DNA of 10,446 nucleotides from an uncultured Actinomycetes bacterium (GTDB lineage Bacteria; Actinomycetota; Actinomycetes; Nanopelagicales; Nanopelagicaceae). Every line of letters starts with the position of its first letter. The stretch's first letter is position 1. The stretch is taken from contig CALMJB010000067.1 in NCBI GenBank assembly GCA_937864205.1, positions 1 to 10,446 on the forward strand, written 5' to 3'. Positions 1 to 7,007 of the stretch are shown piece after piece. The notes under the pieces were generated by a model that did not search any database, was not told the DNA's origin, and saw only the letters and a program-made list of their open reading frames with translations. The position numbers were made by a program, and so were the translations under genes.

Positions 1-470
1 GTTGCTAAAGTTTTTAATAAATTTTTCTTATTTGGGATGCTGGCTTCATCAAGTGGTTGGGTGTAGCCCAGTGAAACCCACTTTGCTGCCATCCAATCGG
101 TCAGAGTCACTAAGTCATAACCGATATCTTTTTTAAGTGCTAACTGATCTTTTACTTTTCCAAAGAATTCCGCGTTGTCATTGATATCTTCTTTATAGGA
201 AACATCTATCCCCGATTGAGATTTGAAATCTTCTAATGTTGGATATTTCTTAGTATTTGAATCGTAATCAAGATACAAAGTCCAGTTTGCCCAACGCAGT
301 GAATTTGCTGCTGCTTTTTTTGAACCGCCACTACTACACGCACTTAGCGCGACCGCTGCTCCGACTCCACCGACTCCTGCTAATACAGATCTTCGGGAGA
401 GAGATTTCTTAACAAATTTCTTTACTTCTTCTGGAATTGAATTATCGGCAGCGAATTTCTGGCTGTTCAT
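1..470 (-). CDS. Polyamine (spermidine/putrescine) ABC transporter substrate-binding lipoprotein, PotD/PotF-like, C-terminus missing
   Basis: This is the first 156 codons of a periplasmic-type solute-binding protein; the rest lies beyond the left edge. Residues 23-32 (SLSRRSVLAG) hold a twin-arginine motif at R26-R27. It is followed by a Gly/Ala/Val-rich hydrophobic stretch and a lipobox LSAC with the lipidated cysteine at C45, so export by Tat and lipid anchoring outside the membrane is likely. The mature part (LRWANWTLYLDYD, then a DFKSQSGIDVSYKEDIND segment and YDLVTLTDWMA) resembles the N-lobe of PotD/PotF proteins, which deliver spermidine or putrescine to an ABC importer. Ligand choice cannot be told from this fragment. 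The upstream dehydrogenase of putrescine breakdown supports a polyamine role. The start at 470 is chosen for the signal peptide; an in-frame ATG at 491 would add seven residues, and neither has a clear Shine-Dalgarno. The family is fairly sure, the exact substrate less so. Confidence 0.85.
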   Translation of the reverse strand, partial: MNSQKFAADNSIPEEVKKFVKKSLSRRSVLAGVGGVGAAVALSACSSGGSKKAAANSLRWANWTLYLDYDSNTKKYPTLEDFKSQSGIDVSYKEDINDNAEFFGKVKDQLALKKDIGYDLVTLTDWMAAKWVSLGYTQPLDEASIPNKKNLLKTLA

Positions 471-557
471 ATCACCAAACTTTCTATTCATCGAAGTCAG
501 CGCTTCGAGCTCGGGTTAATAAATTTCAATCTGCAGAGGAAGTGGGCAAAATCCTAG

Positions 558-575
558 ACCCGAGATGGCTCGGGT
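558..575 (-). terminator. Possible terminator hairpin after the aldehyde dehydrogenase gene
   Basis: A perfect 7-base-pair stem (ACCCGAG with CTCGGGT) closes a 4-base loop, about 48 bases after the dehydrogenase stop codon. On the minus strand it is followed by CTAGGATTTTG, so the only T run is short and displaced by five bases. It could be a weak intrinsic terminator, an mRNA 3'-end stabiliser, or a processing site that lowers read-through into the polyamine-binding protein gene. The stem is plain in the sequence; the function is inferred. Confidence 0.4.
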
Positions 576-594
576 TGGAACATTTTCAAGAAAT

Positions 595-616
595 ATTTTT
601 TGCTAAATTTTTTGCT
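595..616. repeat. Tandem 10-base direct repeat just after the dehydrogenase gene
   Basis: The 10-mer ATTTTTTGCT occurs at 595-604 and again at 607-616, a 12-base period, immediately downstream of the dehydrogenase stop codon. It lies in the 131-base gap (492-622) that also holds the hairpin at 558-575. No convincing -35/-10 pair was found in this gap. The repeat may be a chance product of AT-rich spacer DNA. Confidence 0.4.
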
Positions 617-622
617 GAGAAT

Positions 623-2050
623 TTAAGCGTTTAGGTTGCTCATTACATGCTTTACTCGGGTGTAATCCTCAAACCCATATTGAGATAGGTCTTTTCCAAC
701 CCCAGAGTGCTTGAACCCGCCATGAGGCATCTCGGCGACCAGTGGAATATGAGTATTAATCCAAACGCAACCAAAATCAAAGGCTTTGGCCATCCGCATC
801 GCTCGACCATGATCTTTGGTCCAGACCGATGAAGCTAATCCGTATTCGACCCCATTCGCCATTTCTACCGCCTGGGCTTCATCTTGAAATTTCTGCACTG
901 TTATTACCGGACCGAAAATTTCCGACTGAATCATCTCGTCATCTTGTTTTAAATCTGCCACCACAGTTGGGGCAAAGAAAAATCCTGGTCGATCTAATTG
1001 CGTACCGCCTGCGACTACTCGAGCATGGGCTGGTTTACGTTCAAAGAAACCTTTCAATCTATTTAATTGATTTGCATTATTTACTGGCCCAACTATTACC
1101 TCTTCATTTGGCAAACCAACTGCAATCTTTGATTTTGCTTGTTCAGCAAGTAACTTCACAAAATCTTCATAAGCACCGGCTTCAACCATCACACGGGTAG
1201 CCGCGGTGCAATCTTGTCCGGCATTGAAATATCCCGCCAGTGCAATCGCTTCAGCTGCGGCTTGCAGATTTGCATCATCAAAAACAACTACCGGAGCTTT
1301 GCCACCTAATTCCAAATGCACTTTCTTAAGATCATTTGCAGCAGTTTTCGCTACTTCAATGCCGGCGCGAACTGAACCGGTAATTGAAACCAATGCCGGA
1401 ACTTTATGTTCTACCAATAATCTGCCGGTATCGCGATCTCCGCAGACAATATTTATTACCCCAGCTGGTAAAAACTCATTCATAATTTCCGCCATAAATA
1501 AAGTTGATGCCGGCGTAGTGTCACTTGGTTTTAAAACAACGGTATTTCCAGCTGCAATCGCGGGTGCCCATTTCCAAACCGCCATCATCATCGGGTAATT
1601 CCACGGAGTCACTTGTGCGCAAACCCCTAATGGTTCACGTCTAATAAAACTGGTCATACCTTTCATATATTCACCAGCAGAGCGACCCTCTAAATTTCGG
1701 GCGGCGCCAGCAAAGAAACGAATTTGATCTAACATTGGCGGAATCTCTTCGCTCTTAGTTAAAGCAATTGGTTTGCCACAATTTTCCACTTCAATTGCAA
1801 TTAATTCATCAGCTCTTGCTTCTAGTGCATCGGCAATTTTTAAAAGTGCGCGTTGTCGCTCGCTGGGAGTGGAATCTCGCCAAATTAAGAATGCATCTGC
1901 GGCAGATTTCATCGCTAAATTAACATCATCAATGTTTGATACTGGTGCGGTCGCGAAAACTTTTCCAGTAGCCGGATTAATTAATTCGCTGGTTTTTCCA
2001 GATTTGGAAGCGACATATTTTCCATTAATGAAATTCTGTAAGTTCTTCAT
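623..2050 (-). CDS. patD: Aminobutyraldehyde dehydrogenase (PatD/Prr-type, NAD-dependent aldehyde dehydrogenase)
   Basis: This 475-residue protein is a full-length cytosolic member of the aldehyde dehydrogenase superfamily. It most resembles the E. coli 4-aminobutyraldehyde dehydrogenase PatD (YdcW), judging by shared stretches such as RFFAGAARNL, TPWNYPMMMA, NAGQDCTAA, YGLASSVWTKD and EMPHGG. The expected reaction is oxidation of 4-aminobutanal, from putrescine by transamination or oxidation, to 4-aminobutyrate with NAD. Visible catalytic residues are N151, cofactor-binding K174, general base E247 in HLELGGKAP, nucleophile C281 in GQDCTAA, and E377 in EIFGP. The gene starts 5 bases after the rlmN stop, with an AGGAGA ribosome site inside the rlmN coding end, so it is very likely translated from the rlmN message. 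A polyamine-binding protein follows downstream, consistent with putrescine use as a carbon and nitrogen source. A broader substrate range, such as other amino-aldehydes or betaine aldehyde, cannot be excluded from sequence alone. Confidence 0.9.
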   Translation of the reverse strand: MKNLQNFINGKYVASKSGKTSELINPATGKVFATAPVSNIDDVNLAMKSAADAFLIWRDSTPSERQRALLKIADALEARADELIAIEVENCGKPIALTKSEEIPPMLDQIRFFAGAARNLEGRSAGEYMKGMTSFIRREPLGVCAQVTPWNYPMMMAVWKWAPAIAAGNTVVLKPSDTTPASTLFMAEIMNEFLPAGVINIVCGDRDTGRLLVEHKVPALVSITGSVRAGIEVAKTAANDLKKVHLELGGKAPVVVFDDANLQAAAEAIALAGYFNAGQDCTAATRVMVEAGAYEDFVKLLAEQAKSKIAVGLPNEEVIVGPVNNANQLNRLKGFFERKPAHARVVAGGTQLDRPGFFFAPTVVADLKQDDEMIQSEIFGPVITVQKFQDEAQAVEMANGVEYGLASSVWTKDHGRAMRMAKAFDFGCVWINTHIPLVAEMPHGGFKHSGVGKDLSQYGFEDYTRVKHVMSNLNA

Positions 2051-2055
2051 AAATT

Positions 2056-3144
2056 TTATTTCTCCTGAGCAGAGATTACTTCGGATGCAGCCAATTGACC
2101 ACAGGCACCATCAATTTCTCTACCTCGGGTATCGCGCACCGTTACCGCAACGTTATAACTTTCTAAGGTTCTAACAAAAGCTCGTTCATCTTCTGGGCGA
2201 GATGCGGTCCATTTAGATCCGGGTGTTGGGTTTAGCGGAATCAAATTGACGTGCGCATTTCTATTTTTTAACAATTTACCAAGTAAATCTGCCCGCCACT
2301 CTTGATCATTGATGTCTCGAATTAATGCATACTCAATTGAATACCGTCGACCAGTTGCCATTTCGTATTTATCAGCGGCTTGCAAAACTTCTTTAACTTT
2401 CCAGCGCAAATTTATTGGTACGAGGGTGTCGCGCAGTTCATCATCTGGAGTATGTAGCGAGATTGCTAATGTGACTGGAATCTTTTCAGCAATCAATCTT
2501 TCAATTCCATTTACCATTCCAACAGTTGAAAGAGTTACCGACCGAGCACTAATTCCTAATCCATCAGGTTGGGCTGTTGTTATGTTTCGAATCGTTTGCA
2601 TAACCGCTTCATAATTTGCCATTGGCTCGCCCATTCCCATAAAAACCACATTTGATAATCGAGTACTGCCACCTGGTAATTCACCATTGAATGCTGAAGC
2701 TGCTGCCGCCACTACTTGGGCAGTTATTTCGGCGGCGGAAAGATTTCGAGTTAATCCACCTTGTCCGGTGGCACAAAATGGGCAACCCATTCCGCAACCG
2801 GCTTGAGATGAAATACATACCGTGGTGCGATCTGGATATTTCATCAGCACGCTTTCAACTAAGACCCCATCGTGTAATCGCCACAGATCTTTTCTAGTCA
2901 TGCCGTTATCGCATTCAATTGAACGTACCTTGGTTAAAAGTTTTGGTAAAAGTTCGCTGGCTAAATTTGCCCGCAATTCTTTGGGGATATCACTGAAAGT
3001 TTGCACATCATCATTGAAATGTTCAAAGTAATGTGTGGCGATTTGATTTGCTCGAAAAGCTGGTAAACCTAACTGAGTTACTTTTTCTTTGCGCTCTACG
3101 GGATTTAAATCGGCAAAGTGAATCGGTGGTTTGTTCCGACTCAT
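2056..3144 (-). CDS. rlmN: 23S rRNA (adenine-2503-C2)- / tRNA (adenine-37-C2)-methyltransferase RlmN
   Basis: This is a cytosolic radical SAM enzyme of 362 residues that methylates carbon 2 of A2503 in 23S rRNA, at the peptidyl transferase centre; in E. coli it also modifies A37 of some tRNAs. The 4Fe-4S motif CxxxCxxC is present as C117, C121 and C124 (CGMGCPFC). The two extra cysteines of the family are also present: C348 in DGACGQLA, which becomes methylated and carries the methyl group to RNA, and C110, which aligns with E. coli C118. The SAM-binding MGMGEP motif is at 169-174. Its ATG overlaps the cdsA stop as ATGA, with no Shine-Dalgarno, so translation is probably coupled to cdsA. Following cdsA is usual in actinobacteria. 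The intact second cysteine is as expected for RlmN; Cfr shares this chemistry, but the actinobacterial gene order favours the housekeeping enzyme. Confidence 0.96.
   Translation of the reverse strand: MSRNKPPIHFADLNPVERKEKVTQLGLPAFRANQIATHYFEHFNDDVQTFSDIPKELRANLASELLPKLLTKVRSIECDNGMTRKDLWRLHDGVLVESVLMKYPDRTTVCISSQAGCGMGCPFCATGQGGLTRNLSAAEITAQVVAAAASAFNGELPGGSTRLSNVVFMGMGEPMANYEAVMQTIRNITTAQPDGLGISARSVTLSTVGMVNGIERLIAEKIPVTLAISLHTPDDELRDTLVPINLRWKVKEVLQAADKYEMATGRRYSIEYALIRDINDQEWRADLLGKLLKNRNAHVNLIPLNPTPGSKWTASRPEDERAFVRTLESYNVAVTVRDTRGREIDGACGQLAASEVISAQEK
2061..2066 (-). promoter_or_regulatory. Ribosome binding site of the aldehyde dehydrogenase, inside rlmN
   Basis: AGGAGA lies within the last codons of rlmN, 10 bases ahead of the dehydrogenase ATG at 2050. 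It fixes that start and indicates co-translation with rlmN. Confidence 0.75.
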
Positions 3145-3986
3145 AGATACTTATTTATAAGCTCTAGCGCAAACCAAACTGTTGGTGCTACAAATAAAAC
3201 CGAATCAATTCGATCTAATATGCCACCGTGTCCGGGCAGAAAATTTCCCATATCTTTTATTGTTAAATCTCGTTTCACCGCGCTTTCAATCAAATCTCCG
3301 CAGGTCGCACTTATTGTGGATGCTGCCCCCAGAATTAAACCCACCCAAACTGGTTGATGAAATACGTAATACATAATCAAACCGATTCCGATTAATTCCG
3401 CGAGTAATCCGCCAATCAAACCTTCCCATGATTTTTTTGGACTGATATGTGGCGCCAATTTATGTTTTCCAAATAAAACTCCAATGAAATAAGCAAAGGT
3501 GTCATTTAAGGCGACACATAAAACCAATAACAAAATGCGCTCTTGGCTATCTTTGTGATGGGCCAATAAAAGTATGAAGCCAGCCAAGAATGGCAAGTAA
3601 AAAGTGGCAAAGACTGCTGCCGTTGATCTGCGTATGAATTCAGATTGGGAAATTATCAAAATAAAAACTAACAAGATCGGAACGGTCATTCCGGTTGCAA
3701 CTGATAAACCTTTGATTCCACCTTGCCAAGTTGCCGCCAACAAGACAACCGCAATCACCAACATCGCAATTGTTGGCAGTTCTATTCCGCCGGCTTTAAA
3801 TGCTTTTGTTAATTCTCGCATCGCTAGCAAAATTGCAACCGAAATTAAGATTGCAAAGGTGAATGGTTCTACCGCCACGGTGCCAAACACCAAAGCCAAC
3901 AAAATCACCGAAACAATGATTGATGGAATTAGTTTTCGTCCGGCGCGACGATTGATCGCCTCGTTCAACGAGTTTAAATCGGTCAT
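3141..3986 (-). CDS. cdsA: Phosphatidate cytidylyltransferase (CDP-diglyceride synthase)
   Basis: CdsA is an integral membrane enzyme that makes CDP-diacylglycerol from CTP and phosphatidic acid, the branch point for phospholipids. The 281-residue protein has a charged N-terminus followed by several hydrophobic segments, roughly at 19-38, 42-57, 72-86, 101-113, 121-142, 150-172, 190-208 and 212-228. The family signature spans 235-261: S235, K238-R239, K244-D245, then LPGHGG at 250-255 and the D258-R259...D261 end. The conserved segment ALNDTFAYFIG (159-169) and HISPKKSWEG (180-189) are also present. It starts 2 bases after the frr stop, with a GAGG ribosome site overlapping the frr end, and overlaps rlmN by four bases. 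The neighbours frr and rlmN are the standard actinobacterial ones. Confidence 0.96.
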   Translation of the reverse strand: MTDLNSLNEAINRRAGRKLIPSIIVSVILLALVFGTVAVEPFTFAILISVAILLAMRELTKAFKAGGIELPTIAMLVIAVVLLAATWQGGIKGLSVATGMTVPILLVFILIISQSEFIRRSTAAVFATFYLPFLAGFILLLAHHKDSQERILLLVLCVALNDTFAYFIGVLFGKHKLAPHISPKKSWEGLIGGLLAELIGIGLIMYYVFHQPVWVGLILGAASTISATCGDLIESAVKRDLTIKDMGNFLPGHGGILDRIDSVLFVAPTVWFALELINKYL

Positions 3987-3988
3987 GG

Positions 3989-4552
3989 TTAGACCTCGAG
4001 AAGTTCCGCTTCCTTATGTTTTAACATCTCATCGATTTTTCCGACATGATCTTGTGTGGTTTTCTCAAGCTCTTTTTCAGCGCGGGTTAAATCATCTTTA
4101 CCGATTTTTCCATCTTTCTCTAGCTTCTCTAGAGTCTCTTTCGCGCTGCGACGAACTCCGCGCAATGCGACTCGAGCATCTTCGGCTTTTGCTTTTGCAA
4201 CTTTTATGAACTCTTTGCGACGCTCTTCAGTTAGTTGCGGAAAAGTCACCCGAATAACAACGCCATCTGAACCTGGGTTTACCCCTAAATCAGAGTCACG
4301 AATTGATTTTTCAATTGCTGCGATTGCACCTTTGTCGTACGGAGTAATTAACGCCAATCTCGCTTCGGGAGTTTGAATTGAAGCTAATTGTGTCAGCGGT
4401 GTTCCAGTTCCGTAATAATCAACTATCAACTTAGAAAACATCGATGGATGTGCTCGGCCGGTGCGCACAGTTGCAAAATCCTCTTTAGCAGCATCAACTG
4501 CTTTGTTCATCTTTGCATTGGTCTCGCTCAACGTACTTTGCACATCTGCCAT
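3989..4552 (-). CDS. frr: Ribosome recycling factor
   Basis: At 187 residues this matches the usual length of RRF, which with EF-G splits the post-termination 70S ribosome so that subunits can be reused. Conserved points are VRTGRA (29-34), YYGTGTPL (46-53), the LTEERRKE segment (107-114) at the start of the second long helix, and the VRR triplet at 133-135, where R134 aligns with the functionally important R132 of E. coli RRF. The charged helices at about 105-187 form the three-helix-bundle arm, while residues of about 30-105 include the small beta domain. It follows pyrH after 82 bases, the largest gap inside the operon, and is followed by cdsA after 2 bases. A GGAAAG run upstream is only a weak ribosome site. 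Confidence 0.97.
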   Translation of the reverse strand: MADVQSTLSETNAKMNKAVDAAKEDFATVRTGRAHPSMFSKLIVDYYGTGTPLTQLASIQTPEARLALITPYDKGAIAAIEKSIRDSDLGVNPGSDGVVIRVTFPQLTEERRKEFIKVAKAKAEDARVALRGVRRSAKETLEKLEKDGKIGKDDLTRAEKELEKTTQDHVGKIDEMLKHKEAELLEV

Positions 4553-4618
4553 TTTGATTCACACTTTCCGTGAGGCACAAATAATTGAGTTCATCTTACT
4601 TGAAAACCGGTAAAAGCT

Positions 4619-4637
4619 TAATAACGAGCAGTTATTA
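4619..4637 (-). other. AT-rich hairpin containing the pyrH stop codon
   Basis: TAATAAC and GTTATTA form a perfect 7-base-pair stem around a 5-base loop. The pyrH stop codon forms the first bases of the stem. On the minus strand the hairpin is followed by AGCTTTTACC. The stem is weak (one G-C pair), so full termination is doubtful; partial attenuation or an RNA processing point between pyrH and frr is possible. The rest of the 82-base gap (4553-4634) shows no clear promoter. Confidence 0.35.
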
Positions 4638-5357
4638 CGAAACTAGAGTGCCAACACTCTCGCCTTGCACGGCGCGTTTGATATTTCCTTTGTTTTTTAA
4701 ATCAAAAACGATTATCGGCAGAGAATTTTCGCGACAAAGTGAAAACGCTGCAGCATCAGCAACCGCTAATGATTTACTTAATACCTCGTCGAAGGAAACT
4801 GTTTCATATTTTGTGGCAGATTTATCTTTTCTTGGATCAGCGCTGTAAACGCCATCGACACCACTTTTGGCAAGTAATAATGCTTGTGCACCAATTTCAA
4901 GTGCGCGTTGTGCAGCAACAGTGTCGGTTGTAAAGAATGGCATGCCAGCTCCGGCACCAAAAATAACAACTCGGCCCTTTTCTAAATGGCGAATAGAACG
5001 ACGTGGCACATATGGTTCGGCAACTTGTCCCATTGCAATTGCAGTTTGTACCCGAGTATCAATGCCAATTTTTTCTAAGAAATCTTGCAACGCTAGACAG
5101 TTCATTACAGTGCCAAGCATTCCCATGTAATCAGCGCGGGCTCGTTCCATTCCGCGCTGTTGTAATTCCGCACCTCGGAAATAATTTCCGCCACCAACCA
5201 CAATTGCGATTTGTGTTCCGGTTTTAACTACCTCGGCAATTTGCGATGCCACATCTGCAACAACATCGGGATCTACTCCGATGCCTTTTTCGCCACCAAA
5301 TACCTCACCAGATAATTTCAAAAGCACTCGCTGATAACCCTTGCGTTTGCCTATCAC
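4635..5357 (-). CDS. pyrH: UMP kinase (uridylate kinase)
   Basis: PyrH phosphorylates UMP to UDP with ATP in pyrimidine nucleotide synthesis; the bacterial enzyme is a cytosolic hexamer of the amino-acid-kinase fold, usually activated by GTP and inhibited by UTP. The 240 residues show KLSGE (14-18), the glycine-rich GGGNYFRG (55-62), D76 in the ADYMGM segment, GAGAGMPFFTTD (134-145) for nucleotide binding, and DGVYSADPR (168-176). The start codon is GTG, supported by an AAAGGAG ribosome site 9 bases upstream that overlaps the tsf stop. The gene follows tsf by 14 bases, an arrangement typical of the rpsB-tsf-pyrH-frr block. Confidence 0.97.
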   Translation of the reverse strand: MIGKRKGYQRVLLKLSGEVFGGEKGIGVDPDVVADVASQIAEVVKTGTQIAIVVGGGNYFRGAELQQRGMERARADYMGMLGTVMNCLALQDFLEKIGIDTRVQTAIAMGQVAEPYVPRRSIRHLEKGRVVIFGAGAGMPFFTTDTVAAQRALEIGAQALLLAKSGVDGVYSADPRKDKSATKYETVSFDEVLSKSLAVADAAAFSLCRENSLPIIVFDLKNKGNIKRAVQGESVGTLVS

Positions 5358-5366
5358 TGGCGTTGG

Positions 5367-5373
5367 CTCCTTT
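5367..5373 (-). promoter_or_regulatory. Ribosome binding site deciding the GTG start of pyrH
   Basis: AAAGGAG overlaps the tsf stop codon and sits 9 bases ahead of the GTG at 5357. No other plausible start precedes the conserved KLSGE motif. Confidence 0.8.
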
Positions 5374-6199
5374 ACTGCCCTACTCGGAATCTGTGGAAAG
5401 CGTTGACTGCAGTTTTTGCTTCATCTGCAATTTGTTGCACCGTTTTCTTTGCATCTTTTGCAAATGCTTGCTCTAGTAAGGCTACCTCTTTAACAAAGCC
5501 AGTTACGCGACCTTCGATGATTTTCGAGATCGCCGCTTCAGGTTTGCCTTCATTGCGGGCAGTTTCTTCCGCTAACCGACGTTCCTTTTCAATTTCATCT
5601 GCCGGTACCGCTGAGCGATTTAAATACTTTGGCGCGAATGCAGCTATGTGTTGCGCGATGTCTCGACCGGCATCAACTGCAGCATTTTTTAATTGAACTA
5701 GTACGCCAACTTGCGGTGGTAAATCTGGAGAAGTTTTGTGTAAGTAAAGTGAAACCGGAGATCCGGTCAGCACAACAATTCGGCGAATTTCAATTTTCTC
5801 ACCCAATGTTGCATTACCTTCATCAATTGTTTCGCGCACGGTTTTTCCGCTGGCTAATTTTGAATTTAAGAATTCATCAAGATTTGAAATCTTTGAAGAA
5901 ACCAGATGATTAAGTAATTCATCGGCCAATGCTTGAAAACGATCACCTTTTGCCACGAAATCGGTTTCGCAATTTAGTTCTAGCATCGCGCCAAAATCAC
6001 CTTCGGCTTTTGCAGTAACTAAACCATTTGAAGTGGAACGACCTTCACGTTTGGTCACACCTTTCAAACCTTTTACGCGAATTATTTCGACCGCTTTATC
6101 AAAATCGCCACCAGATTCATCGAGCGCTTTCTTGCAATCTAACATTCCGGCAGCGGTTACTTCGCGCAGGCGTTTTACATCATCAGCGGAATAAGCCAC
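5372..6199 (-). CDS. tsf: Translation elongation factor Ts
   Basis: EF-Ts is the guanine nucleotide exchange factor that releases GDP from EF-Tu. The 275-residue protein opens with the UBA-like N-terminal domain (DVKRLREVTAAGMLDCKKAL, about 7-26) and carries the EF-Tu-contacting TDFVA motif at 79-83 within NCETDFVAKGD. It ends with the family's typical F-x-RFRVGQ tail. The length is normal for the long form of EF-Ts. The start is GTG and directly abuts the rpsB stop (TAA then GTG, no spacer). No Shine-Dalgarno is visible upstream, so initiation probably depends on ribosomes finishing rpsB. The match of residues 1-26 to the family N-terminus supports this start. Pairing with rpsB is nearly universal. 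Confidence 0.97.
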   Translation of the reverse strand: MAYSADDVKRLREVTAAGMLDCKKALDESGGDFDKAVEIIRVKGLKGVTKREGRSTSNGLVTAKAEGDFGAMLELNCETDFVAKGDRFQALADELLNHLVSSKISNLDEFLNSKLASGKTVRETIDEGNATLGEKIEIRRIVVLTGSPVSLYLHKTSPDLPPQVGVLVQLKNAAVDAGRDIAQHIAAFAPKYLNRSAVPADEIEKERRLAEETARNEGKPEAAISKIIEGRVTGFVKEVALLEQAFAKDAKKTVQQIADEAKTAVNAFHRFRVGQ

Positions 6200-7003
6200 T
6201 TATGCACCGGTGCTTTCAGAGCTAGGTTGTGCGCCGAGAAGTTCTTTCTCCCAATCTGCCAATGGTTGTTCTGCAGTTGGTGAAGCCGATGCGGTATCAG
6301 CAAGTTGTGCCGCTTGTGCACTGCGTGCTTTTAATCCTTCAGCAATTGCATCGGTGATTACCCGAGTCAACAATTGAATGGAACGAATCGCATCATCGTT
6401 GCCAGGAATCTTAAAATCAACTTCATCTGGATCACAGTTTGTATCAAGAATTGCAATAACTGGAATACCTAATTTGCGTGCTTCGGTAACTGCGATGTAT
6501 TCCTTTTTGGTATCAATCACCCAAATTGCCGCTGGCAATTTAGTCATGTTGCGAATTCCATCTAGGTTGCGATTTAACTTCTCGCGCTCGCGACGCAAAA
6601 TCAAACTTTCTTTCTTGGTGATCAATTGATCATTTGAAGCTTCTAGAGCTTCTAATTCTTTTAAGCGAGTGATTCGCTTGAACACAGTTGGGAAGTTGGT
6701 CAACATTCCACCTAGCCAACGTTCGGTTACATAAGGCATGCCGACTCGAGCCGCTTGTTGCTTGATTGGCTCTTGTGCTTGTTTTTTTGTTCCAACAAAT
6801 AACACATGGCCACCTTTTGCCACGGCATCTTTCACGAACTCGTACGCTTTTTCGATTAGCGCAAGTGATTGTTGGATATCGATGATGTAAATACCGTTGC
6901 GTTCCGTGAAGATGTATCTCTTCATCTTTGGATTCCAACGGCGGGTTTGATGCCCGAAATGAACTCCGCTATCGAGAAGTTCTCGCATTGTAATTACCGC
7001 CAT
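6200..7003 (-). CDS. rpsB: 30S ribosomal protein S2
   Basis: S2 sits at the head-body junction of the small subunit and recruits S1 in bacteria that have it. The protein of 267 residues opens with MAVITMRELLDSGVHFGHQ, then the first S2 signature at about 14-32 (VHFGHQTRRWNPKM and on), TERWLGGMLTNF (93-104), and the second signature around 180-205 (IPVIAILDTNCDPDEVDF). The low-complexity tail with a PLADWEKELL segment (247-256) is of the kind found in actinobacterial S2. The ATG at 7003 is chosen because AAAAGGAG lies 9 bases upstream and the product begins exactly as the family does. An in-frame TTG at 7033 would add ten unconserved residues. It is the first gene of the translation operon and is preceded by a long structured leader, which suggests control at the RNA level. 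Confidence 0.97.
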   Translation of the reverse strand: MAVITMRELLDSGVHFGHQTRRWNPKMKRYIFTERNGIYIIDIQQSLALIEKAYEFVKDAVAKGGHVLFVGTKKQAQEPIKQQAARVGMPYVTERWLGGMLTNFPTVFKRITRLKELEALEASNDQLITKKESLILRREREKLNRNLDGIRNMTKLPAAIWVIDTKKEYIAVTEARKLGIPVIAILDTNCDPDEVDFKIPGNDDAIRSIQLLTRVITDAIAEGLKARSAQAAQLADTASASPTAEQPLADWEKELLGAQPSSESTGA

Positions 7004-7007
7004 GGCG

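Noticed and set aside
829..1598. Plus-strand open frames antisense to the aldehyde dehydrogenase.
   Set aside because: They are shadows of a complete catalytic enzyme and show no family resemblance.
3604..4209. A 201-codon plus-strand open frame antisense to cdsA and frr.
   Set aside because: It mirrors two well-supported minus-strand genes, has no recognisable domain, and its composition is what the opposite frame of those genes would give.
6630..6938. A 102-codon minus-strand frame inside rpsB.
   Set aside because: It overlaps conserved S2 sequence in another frame and has no ribosome site or known motif.
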